A stretch of 40,779 nt of DNA from Gemmatimonas sp. UBA7669 (GTDB lineage Bacteria; Gemmatimonadota; Gemmatimonadetes; Gemmatimonadales; Gemmatimonadaceae). Shown here one piece after another: positions 8,283-14,553 of this stretch. Both the position numbers and the translations under genes were made by a program. The notes under the pieces were generated by a model. That model was not told the DNA's origin, searched no databases, and saw only the letters and a list, made by a program, of their open reading frames with translations. The stretch lies in contig NZ_DLHL01000002.1 of assembly GCF_002483225.1 (NCBI RefSeq), positions 1 to 40,779 on the forward strand, given 5' to 3'. Each line of letters opens with the position of its first letter. The first letter of the stretch is position 1.

Positions 8283-9639
8283 GCCTGCCTCTGGAGTGTC
8301 TCCCGACGTCGTCTACGCCAAGATCGGACGGCGTCTGCTGCCGTTGCTGCTGCTCTGCTATATCGTGGCCTTCCTCGACCGCGTCAACGTCGGGTTTGCC
8401 AAGCTGCAGATGACCACCGAACTCGGCTGGTCCGATGCGGTGTACGGCTTCGGGGCCGGCATCTTCTTCGTCGGCTACTTCCTCTTTGAGGTGCCAAGCA
8501 ACGTGCTGCTCGAGCGCGTTGGGGCCAGACGATGGATTGCACGCATCATGATCACCTGGGCGCTGGTGTCAGGCGCCTTTGCGTTCGTGGACGTCATTCC
8601 CTGGGGTCCACTGCCCGCGTGGTTCGGTCTCGAGTCCACGGTGTTCGGCTTTTATGCGCTGCGTCTGCTGCTGGGCATGGCCGAAGCAGGTTTCTTCCCG
8701 GGTATCGTGCTGTACCTCACGTACTGGTACCCCGTGCCGCGACGGGCGCGCAGCTACGCGCGCTTCATGACGGCCGTTGCCATTGCCAATGTGGTGGGTG
8801 CGCCGCTGTCGGGCTGGATCATGGAAGCCTTTGACGGTCAGGGTGGCTGGGCTGGCTGGCGCTGGCTGTTTGTGCTGGAGAGTGTGCCGTCACTGCTCAT
8901 GGGTTTCGTGGTGTGGTTCCGTCTGCCGGATGGCCCGGCACACGCACGCTGGCTGACGGAAAGCGAAACGGCTGTCGTGCAGCATGATTTGGCCACCGAT
9001 GCAGCGAAAGCGCCGCGTGAGCGCGCGGAGACCTCGCTGCGCGCGGCGCTGACCAGTTCGGTGGTGTGGCGATTGGCCTTCGTGTACTTCACGAGTGCCG
9101 TGGCGCTCTACGGTGTGAACTTCTGGATGCCGACCATCATCCAGGAGTTGGGCATCCCGAGCCGCGCATACCTCACGGTTGGCTTGTTGAGCATGGTGCC
9201 GTGGGGCGTAGCCGGCGTGGGCATGCTGTGGTGGGGTGCACACAGTGACCGACACGGTGAGCGGCGCTGGCATGTGGCCGGCGCGCTGCTGTGCACGGCG
9301 GCCGGTTTGCTGCTGCTCATGTTGGTGGAGGGGCAGATCGCCATGTCGCTGCTGGCACTGGCGGTGGTGGCCACCGGCGTGCTGAGCGCCATGAGCACGT
9401 TCTGGTCCGTGCCCACGGAGTTTCTGCGAGGCTCGGCCGCAGCCGCTGGCATTGCATGGATCAACAGCATCGGGAACCTCGGCGGGCACTTCGGCCCCGA
9501 CCTCATTGGTCGCGTCCGCACCGCCACCGGCAGCGGGCAAAGCGCCTTGCTCATGCTGGCCGGTGTGGCGACTGCCGGGGCGTTGGTCACACTATTCACT
9601 GTCAAGTCGGTCGTTGTGACCGAGAAGGTGGCCGATTAA
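8281..9639 (+). CDS. MFS transporter, anion:cation symporter-type
   Basis: The 452-residue protein has 12 predicted membrane helices and the ACS-family layout: IGRRLLPLLLLCYIVAFLDRVNVGFAKLQM in helix 1, then GFGAGIFFVGYFLFEVPSN and LLERVGARRWIARIM in the helix 2-3 loop. The central cytoplasmic loop carries a charged segment (SETAVVQHDLATDAAKAPRERAE), followed by helices 7-12. Members move organic anions such as sugar acids or hydroxyphenylacetate with protons or sodium. The substrate cannot be read here. The ATG at 8281 fits family alignments (short polar N-tail), has no Shine-Dalgarno site, and follows a TAGTTT hexamer, suggesting a leaderless mRNA. Confidence 0.85.
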   Translation: MPASGVSPDVVYAKIGRRLLPLLLLCYIVAFLDRVNVGFAKLQMTTELGWSDAVYGFGAGIFFVGYFLFEVPSNVLLERVGARRWIARIMITWALVSGAFAFVDVIPWGPLPAWFGLESTVFGFYALRLLLGMAEAGFFPGIVLYLTYWYPVPRRARSYARFMTAVAIANVVGAPLSGWIMEAFDGQGGWAGWRWLFVLESVPSLLMGFVVWFRLPDGPAHARWLTESETAVVQHDLATDAAKAPRERAETSLRAALTSSVVWRLAFVYFTSAVALYGVNFWMPTIIQELGIPSRAYLTVGLLSMVPWGVAGVGMLWWGAHSDRHGERRWHVAGALLCTAAGLLLLMLVEGQIAMSLLALAVVATGVLSAMSTFWSVPTEFLRGSAAAAGIAWINSIGNLGGHFGPDLIGRVRTATGSGQSALLMLAGVATAGALVTLFTVKSVVVTEKVAD

Positions 9640-9688
9640 CCCCACAGCAGGCGAGAATTTTGCGAATTTTCAGAGTTGGCCGACGCTG

Positions 9689-9717
9689 TGTCGAAAAGCG
9701 GGCGGCTCACTCGACGC
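9689..9717 (+). promoter_or_regulatory. Candidate ECF42-dependent promoter upstream of the DGPF gene
   Basis: TGTCGA (9689-9694), a 17-base spacer, then CGACGC (9712-9717). As recalled from published work on ECF42 in Streptomyces, target promoters carry TGTCGA at -35 and CGA/TC at -10. The site lies about 90 bases upstream of the DGPF ATG, which is followed by the ECF42-type sigma gene. This would make the unit autoregulated. Spacing and bases are read directly; recognition by this sigma factor is inference. Confidence 0.55.
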
Positions 9718-9804
9718 CAACACGAAGGGAGTGGCTGACGTCGACATGGTGATCGCGTCCTCCCTTCGCTGTTCGCTCACCGCACACTCCCCAGGAGCTG
9801 TCCC

Positions 9805-10233
9805 ATGCGCGTTATGGTCATCGTCAAGGCCACTGCAGAATCCGAAGCCAGCATCATGCCCAGCACCGAACTGCTGGAAGCCATGACGTCGTACAACGAA
9901 GAACTCGTGAAGGCCGGCATCATGCTGGCGGGTGAAGGGCTCACGCCGAGCGTGAAGGGCAAGCGGGTGCGGTTCTCCGGTACCTCACGCACGGTGATTG
10001 ATGGTCCGTTTGCCGAGACCAAGGAGCTGATTGCCGGCTACTGGATGTGGCAGGTCAAGAACATGGATGAAGCGGTGGAGTGGGTGCGCCGCTGCCCCAA
10101 TCCCATGCTCAGTGACAGCGAGATCGAGATTCGTCCCGTGTTTGAAGCGGAAGACTTTGGCGATGCCCTCACGCCGGAACTGCGCGAGCGTGAAGAGTGG
10201 ATGCGACGGCAGACCGAGGCGGGTCAGCAGTAA
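9805..10233 (+). CDS. DGPF/YCII-related domain protein
   Basis: The 142-residue protein is a ferredoxin-like alpha/beta fold of the YCII-related (DGPF) family, with the motif DGPFAETKE at residues 66-74 followed by LIAGYWMWQVKNMDEAVEW. The N-terminal strand MRVMVIVKAT and the helix NEELVKAGIMLAGEGL complete the fold. Members are typically encoded beside ECF42 sigma factors and are believed to be regulated by them; their biochemical role is unknown. An AGGAG Shine-Dalgarno sequence precedes the ATG by 7 bases. The gene ends 32 bases before the sigma gene start, consistent with one operon driven by the promoter at 9689. Confidence 0.92.
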   Translation: MRVMVIVKATAESEASIMPSTELLEAMTSYNEELVKAGIMLAGEGLTPSVKGKRVRFSGTSRTVIDGPFAETKELIAGYWMWQVKNMDEAVEWVRRCPNPMLSDSEIEIRPVFEAEDFGDALTPELREREEWMRRQTEAGQQ

Positions 10234-10265
10234 GCGGGCCAGCAGCACATGCAGGTCGGCCACGC

Positions 10266-11591
10266 GTGACCGCGTTGTCATCCGACACCGAGGCGGTGCG
10301 TCGCACCATTGAAACGGTGTGGCGCATCGAGTCGGGTCGACTCATTGCGGGCCTTGCCCGTCTGACGGGTGACGTGGCCACGGCCGAAGATCTCGCGCAG
10401 GATGCGATGGTGGTGGCCCTGCGCGAGTGGCCGGCCAATGGTATTCCCGACAATCCCGGCGCGTGGCTCATGACGGCGGCGCGGCGTCGCGCCATTGACC
10501 AACGTCGGCGTCGTGCGGTGTTGGATCGCACGCATAGCCGACTGGGTGAGGAAGCCGATGAGCGCGCGGCTGATGTCGTCGACGCCATGGATCTGGCCGT
10601 CGACTCGGCGCTCGCGGCGGAGCGGAACGGGCCGAGCGTGCAGGATGAGCGGCTAGGTCTCATGCTCATGACCTGTCACCCGCTGCTGCCACGTGAGGCT
10701 CGCGTGGCGCTCACGCTCCGGCTGCTGGGCGGCTTGTCCACGGACGAAATCGCGCGCGCGTTTCTGGTGCCGGAGGCCACCGTAGCGCAGCGCATCGTGC
10801 GGGCCAAGCGCACGCTGCGCGCCGCGCAGGTGCCGTTCGAGTTGCCGCGTGGTGCGGCCATGGTGGAACGTCTCGACATGGTGCTCGAGGTGTTGTACCT
10901 CGTGTTCAACGAGGGCTACGCTGCGACCGCGGGTAGCGAGTGGATACGTGCCGAGCTGTGTCAGGAGGCCATGCGTCTGGCGCGCGTAGTCTGCGCGCTG
11001 GCGCCGCAATCGTCTGAAGCGCATGGGTTGTGCGCCCTGATGGAGCTGCAGGCGTCACGGCTGCGCGCACGCGTGGACAGAAAGGGTGACGTGGTGCTCT
11101 TGCTTGACCAGGATCGTGCCAAGTGGGATTGGTTGCTTATCGGCCGCGGGCAGGTGGCGTTGCAACAGGCGGAGCGCCTGGCGCGCGTGGCCGACCAACC
11201 ACTGGGGCCCTATGCCCTGCAGGCCGCCATTGCGGCCTGTCATGCACGCGCGCGTGTGGCTTCGGATACCGACTGGGGCCGCATTGCCGCCTTGTACGAC
11301 GCACTCTACGAAACCATGCCGTCACCGGTGGTGGGCCTCAATCGGGCCGTGGCGGCCAGCATGGCCTACGGCCCGGCGCTGGGGCTGGCCATGGTGGACG
11401 CGCTCTTGGCCGATGCGCAGGATGCCGCCATGTTGCAGCAGTATCACTTGCTGCCGAGCGTGCGTGGTGACCTGCTGCACAAGCTCGGACGGCTGGACGA
11501 GGCGCGCGCCGAGTTTGTGCGTGCGGCGTCGATGACCCGCAATACCCGTGAGCGTGACCTGCTGTTGCAGCGGGCGGCGCAAGGAACATGA
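10266..11591 (+). CDS. ECF42-type RNA polymerase sigma factor with TPR-like C-terminal extension
   Basis: The product (441 residues from GTG 10266) has a sigma-2 region (about 15-85, GDVATAEDLAQDAMVVALREWP and PGAWLMTAARRRAIDQRRRR), a sigma-4 region (about 135-180, LGGLSTDEIARAFLVPEATVAQRIVRAKRTL), then a long all-helical extension (about 190-440, LDMVLEVLYLVFNEGYAA and repeated hydrophobic helices such as LHKLGRLDEARAEFVRA). This sigma plus DUF6596/TPR-like extension is the ECF42 layout. These lack a classical membrane anti-sigma factor, and the C-terminal domain is thought to control activity. Genes are usually next to DGPF proteins, as here. The GTG start is chosen because the frame upstream overlaps the DGPF gene. 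The gene ends one base before the following ATG region. Confidence 0.92.
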   Translation: MTALSSDTEAVRRTIETVWRIESGRLIAGLARLTGDVATAEDLAQDAMVVALREWPANGIPDNPGAWLMTAARRRAIDQRRRRAVLDRTHSRLGEEADERAADVVDAMDLAVDSALAAERNGPSVQDERLGLMLMTCHPLLPREARVALTLRLLGGLSTDEIARAFLVPEATVAQRIVRAKRTLRAAQVPFELPRGAAMVERLDMVLEVLYLVFNEGYAATAGSEWIRAELCQEAMRLARVVCALAPQSSEAHGLCALMELQASRLRARVDRKGDVVLLLDQDRAKWDWLLIGRGQVALQQAERLARVADQPLGPYALQAAIAACHARARVASDTDWGRIAALYDALYETMPSPVVGLNRAVAASMAYGPALGLAMVDALLADAQDAAMLQQYHLLPSVRGDLLHKLGRLDEARAEFVRAASMTRNTRERDLLLQRAAQGT

Positions 11592-11592
11592 T

Positions 11593-12159
11593 ATGCCATC
11601 ATTTCGTGTCGCAGTCGTGGGCATCCTCGCTGGTGCCCTCTCCATCGCGTCGTCGCTGACGGCACAGTCCGCAGCCCGGACCACAGAGCCCGTGGCTCGA
11701 CTTGACGTTACCGTGGGCTCCGCTGATGCCAGTGGCGCCTCGCTGCGCAACGAGTCGACGTGGACCATGCAGGCGGCACTCACACGCCGGGTGACGCGCG
11801 CGCTACGTATGGGCGGCGCGTGGACCTGGCGCCGCGGTGGTGGGCGCGGGGACATCTGCGCCTTGCCTTCCGATGGCTCGCAGGCCTGTCTGAGCCGTGT
11901 ACCGCGGCAGTCGCAGGCCACGCTATTGCTGAGTACCGGCCGGCAATTCGATGGTGTCGATTTTGACGTCGTGGCGGGGCCTGCGCTGGCCTTTGGTGAG
12001 GGACGGCCGCTGCACGGGGCGATGCTGGGCGGTGATGTGGGCCTTGGCGGCGAGGTGTTCGGCTTTGTGGTTGGCTACCGATTCACGACGCTGCGCAACG
12101 GTGCCGGTGACCGTCAGCAATACAAGGGCCCGCAGCTGGGCATGCGGGTCGTGTTCTGA
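11593..12159 (+). CDS. Secreted outer-membrane beta-barrel-type protein, ECF42 operon member
   Basis: The 188-residue product begins with a signal peptide (MPSFRVAVVGILAGALSIASSLTAQSA) and is followed by alternating hydrophobic/polar strands (VARLDVTVGSAD, STWTMQAALTRRV, LRMGGAWTWRR, QATLLLSTGRQFDG) ending in GMRVVF, which has the C-terminal aromatic expected for beta-barrel outer-membrane proteins. I recognise no specific family. It starts 1 base after the sigma gene stop, with an AAGGA Shine-Dalgarno sequence 8 bases upstream, so it is very likely co-transcribed with DGPF and the sigma factor. ECF42 operons usually contain only DGPF and sigma, so a secreted barrel as third member would be an unusual target or sensor. 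Confidence 0.7.
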   Translation: MPSFRVAVVGILAGALSIASSLTAQSAARTTEPVARLDVTVGSADASGASLRNESTWTMQAALTRRVTRALRMGGAWTWRRGGGRGDICALPSDGSQACLSRVPRQSQATLLLSTGRQFDGVDFDVVAGPALAFGEGRPLHGAMLGGDVGLGGEVFGFVVGYRFTTLRNGAGDRQQYKGPQLGMRVVF

Positions 12160-12202
12160 GTGGCGTTCCGTATCGCCGGCGTCGTGGCATCTGAGTGGCG
12201 TT
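12155..12202 (+). repeat. 13-bp direct repeat TCTGAGTGGCGTT
   Basis: Exact copies at 12155-12167 (overlapping the stop of the beta-barrel gene) and 12190-12202, 35 bases apart, in the 67-base convergent gap before the FAD oxidase. It probably reflects a small duplication; no function is evident. I see no terminator hairpin in this gap. Confidence 0.4.
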
Positions 12203-12226
12203 ACGACTGTGCCTGACCTGACAACG

Positions 12227-13435
12227 CTAGATCACATTGCGCTCGAGCAGTGGCTGGCCTGCAGCGATGCGCGTGAGCGCAAAGGGTGACAGATCAATGT
12301 GGCGATAGGCGCCGGTGGCCATGAGGTCCGCCAACCCGCAGCCAACAGCCGGCGCCTGCTGCAGTCCATGGCCCGAGAAGCCGCAGGCGGCGTACGCATT
12401 GCGCCACCCGGGCACGAGCCCCACGAGTCCGTTGTGGTCGAAGGTGTTCATCTCGTAGTAGCCCGCCCAGGTGCTGAGCACGCGCAGTGCGTCGAAAGAC
12501 GGAATGCGTGATGCCAGCACCGGCCAGATGTGCTCCTCGAAGAGTGCATGGTCCACGGCATCGAGCGGGACATCGTCGGCATCGATGCGTGGTGGCGCGC
12601 CACAGAGAAATTGACCGGGCGCTCGCTCGGGACGACACCACACGCCTGAGGGATCGATGAGCAGTGGTGCGGCTGGCAAGGACTCCGCAGCCTGCACGGC
12701 AAACACATCGCGTTTACGCGCGCGCACCGGCAGATCAAACCCCAGCCAGGCCGCCACGGGTGCGGACCAGGCGCCTGCTGCAATCACCAACTGCGTGGCA
12801 GGCCATTGGCGTCCATCACGCGTGACGACCGCCTCAACCTGCGCACCCGAAGTCGTCACGCCCGACGTCGTCACGCCCAGCGTCACCACGCCCGTGGCCT
12901 CGGCCTCCACGAAGCGGACGCCCTCGGCGATGGCCGCACGCCGAAAGGCCTGCATGGCGGCATACCCGTCGAACCAGCCCTCGCCACTGGTGGCAGTGGA
13001 CAGGCCAAGCGATCCCACCAGCACATCGTCCACCTGCATCCACGGATATCGCGCGCGCAGCTCGTGTGGGGAAAGCAGGGCCGTGGATACGCCGAGACTC
13101 GCCTGCAGCGCGTGCTGCGCGCGCAACTGCGCGGCGCCGTGTTCCGTGGCGGCAAGGTACAGATAGCCCGGCTCCACGAGGCCGATATCGGGCCGGTCGT
13201 CAGCAGTGGCAAGATGCACGGCAATGTCGCGATAGAAGGCGAGACTGGCCTGCGACACGCGAATGTTGATGGCCGTGGAGAACTGCTGGCGAATGGCACA
13301 GGCCGAGCGCGCGCTCGAGGCCAGGGCATAGGAGGCGTCACGCTCGAGCACCACCACCTCGCGCTGGTGGTGCTTCGCGAGGTGCCAGGCCACTGAGGCG
13401 CCCATGACACCGCCACCAATGACGACCACGGACAT
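12227..13435 (-). CDS. FAD-dependent DAO-type oxidase, FOXRED1/sarcosine-oxidase-like
   Basis: The 402-residue protein has an N-terminal Rossmann FAD site (VVVIGGGVMGASVAWHLAK with the GxGxxG pattern, then E in VLERD), an SSARSACAIRQQFSTAINI segment and a C-terminal FAD loop (NAYAACGFSGHGLQQAPAVG). The blocks AIRQQFS..ENI-like and WAGYYEMNTFDHNGLVG resemble the FOXRED1 branch of the DAO superfamily, which includes sarcosine, glycine and D-amino-acid oxidases. It would oxidise an amine, or an imino or D-amino acid, to an imine with FAD as cofactor. A GAGGAG Shine-Dalgarno sequence sits 7 bases upstream of the ATG at 13435. A three-unit in-frame insert (TTSGV) is visible near residue 185. It is divergent from the ornithine-cyclodeaminase gene. 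The six 12-bp repeats at 13453-13524 precede it. Confidence 0.82.
   Translation of the reverse strand: MSVVVIGGGVMGASVAWHLAKHHQREVVVLERDASYALASSARSACAIRQQFSTAINIRVSQASLAFYRDIAVHLATADDRPDIGLVEPGYLYLAATEHGAAQLRAQHALQASLGVSTALLSPHELRARYPWMQVDDVLVGSLGLSTATSGEGWFDGYAAMQAFRRAAIAEGVRFVEAEATGVVTLGVTTSGVTTSGAQVEAVVTRDGRQWPATQLVIAAGAWSAPVAAWLGFDLPVRARKRDVFAVQAAESLPAAPLLIDPSGVWCRPERAPGQFLCGAPPRIDADDVPLDAVDHALFEEHIWPVLASRIPSFDALRVLSTWAGYYEMNTFDHNGLVGLVPGWRNAYAACGFSGHGLQQAPAVGCGLADLMATGAYRHIDLSPFALTRIAAGQPLLERNVI
12852..12896 (-). repeat. Three in-frame 15-bp tandem units inside the FAD oxidase gene
   Basis: Units 12852-12866, 12867-12881 and 12882-12896 are near identical on the plus strand (GTCGTCACGCCCGAC, GTCGTCACGCCCAGC, GTCACCACGCCCGTG). 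On the coding strand they give repeats of the pattern V-T-T-S-G. They lie in a surface-loop-like stretch between FAD-fold segments. The 15-base period keeps the frame. Confidence 0.6.
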
Positions 13436-13452
13436 CACAATGCTCCTCTGCT

Positions 13453-13524
13453 GAGATATCGGATGAGATATCGGATGAGATATCAGATGAGATATCAGAT
13501 GAGATATCAGATGAGATATCGGGT
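13453..13524 (-). repeat. Six tandem 12-bp repeats containing GATATC, upstream of the FAD oxidase
   Basis: Units of GAGATATCGGAT or GAGATATCAGAT run at 13453, 13465, 13477, 13489, 13501 and 13513 (last ending GGGT). Each unit holds the palindrome GATATC. The array ends 17 bases upstream of the FAD oxidase ATG region on its coding side and about 40 bases before the divergent gene's -10. It is in the leader or promoter of the oxidase, not in a plausible coding region. AT-rich 12-bp tandem units are unlike the surrounding DNA. Operator array, unstable repeat or leader structure are the options. Confidence 0.85.
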
Positions 13525-13564
13525 GGGCCGCGCGATTCGGCAAACGCTGTGGCGGGGTCGCGCG

Positions 13565-13570
13565 TAGCTT
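13565..13570 (+). promoter_or_regulatory. -10 hexamer for a leaderless OCD transcript
   Basis: TAGCTT lies 6 bases before the ATG at 13577 and no Shine-Dalgarno sequence is present. It matches the TAnnnT pattern seen at four other starts in this window. The -35 is not convincing. Confidence 0.45.
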
Positions 13571-13576
13571 GGGAAT

Positions 13577-14548
13577 ATGTCCGGGAACATGCCCGCCGTG
13601 ATCGGCGCCGAACAAGTGCATGCCGCGCTGCCATGGTCCACTTTGGCTCACGGTCTGCGCGCGGCGTTCGTGTCGCCCGATGCGCCCACCGCTCCGACGC
13701 GCCATGCGCATGCGCTGGACGGTGCAAACCACGAGCACCTGCTGCTCATGCCGGCGTGGAATGCGCGCTTTGTTGGCGTCAAACTGGTCACCGTGCTTCC
13801 CGATGCCCCCAGACACGGTGGACGCACGGTGGAGGCCAGCTACCTGCTGTGTGATCGACTGACCGGAGCGCCGAGGGCTTTGCTGGATGGCGAGGCCCTC
13901 ACACTGCGTCGCACGGCGGCCGTGTCTGCGTTGGCCGCACGTGAGCTCGCGCGCACCGATAGCCGTACGTTGCTGGTGATTGGCACCGGCCGTCTGGCGC
14001 CGTGGCTGGTGCGCGCCCATGTGGCGCTGCGGCCCACCCTCGAGCGCGTGCTCGTATGGGGACGCTCACCGGCGCGTGTGGCGGAGACGCGGCGACAGTT
14101 GCAGGATCTGGGGGTTCCGGTGGTGGCGGCCGATGATCTGACCCGCGCGGTGCCATCAGCGGACATCATCAGCTGTGCCACCACCAGTCAGGTGGCCGTG
14201 CTTCACGGTGCCTGGCTCAGCCCCGGAACCCACGTGGACCTGGTGGGCGCGTATACGCCACTGATGCGCGAAACCGATGATGCGGTCATCGCGCGCAGTC
14301 GGGTGTTCGTGGACGATATGGCAAGCGCCATGACGGAAGCGGGTGATGTCCTGCAGGCCATCGCATCGGGCGCCGTGGCCGTCGATCATGTGCGAGGCGA
14401 TCTGTACGCTCTGCTGAGTGGCCGTGTGGCCGGGCGCACAGGGGCCGACGACATTACCTGTTTCAAGTCGGTGGGGCTTGCCCTGGAAGATCTTGTGGCT
14501 GCATCGCTGGTGTATGACCATCTCTCCTCTTCACTGTCTCCGACGTGA
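13577..14548 (+). CDS. Ornithine cyclodeaminase / mu-crystallin family protein
   Basis: The 323-residue protein has the fold of this family: an N-terminal substrate-side segment with a Lys in VGVKLVTVLP, LLDGEALTLRRTAAVSALAARELAR (the LRTAAVSAL motif), a Rossmann NAD(P) site IGTGRLAPWLVRAHVALRP, and VDLVGAYTPLMRETDDAVI. Members include ornithine cyclodeaminase, alanine dehydrogenase-like enzymes and ketimine reductases, which reduce cyclic imines such as pyrroline-2-carboxylate with NAD(P)H. The substrate is not decided here. Divergent from the FAD oxidase, which could supply imines. The TGA stop overlaps the GTG at 14545, and the aminoacylase gene follows immediately, so the two are probably one transcript. 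Start: ATG 13577 (no Shine-Dalgarno site). Confidence 0.88.
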   Translation: MSGNMPAVIGAEQVHAALPWSTLAHGLRAAFVSPDAPTAPTRHAHALDGANHEHLLLMPAWNARFVGVKLVTVLPDAPRHGGRTVEASYLLCDRLTGAPRALLDGEALTLRRTAAVSALAARELARTDSRTLLVIGTGRLAPWLVRAHVALRPTLERVLVWGRSPARVAETRRQLQDLGVPVVAADDLTRAVPSADIISCATTSQVAVLHGAWLSPGTHVDLVGAYTPLMRETDDAVIARSRVFVDDMASAMTEAGDVLQAIASGAVAVDHVRGDLYALLSGRVAGRTGADDITCFKSVGLALEDLVAASLVYDHLSSSLSPT

Positions 14549-14553
14549 GTAGA

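Noticed and set aside
9640..9688. AT-rich repeat GAATTTTGCGAATTTT after the MFS gene as a terminator
   Set aside because: It is a direct repeat, not a stem, and I could not form a stable hairpin from it.
13453..13524. CRISPR array
   Set aside because: Units are 12 bp and contiguous with no spacers; a simple tandem repeat.
13436..14020. Long upstream extension of the FAD oxidase frame encoding repeated S-H-L-I residues
   Set aside because: A GAGGAG site and a perfect FAD-fold start lie at 13435; the extension overlaps the divergent gene and translates the tandem repeats.
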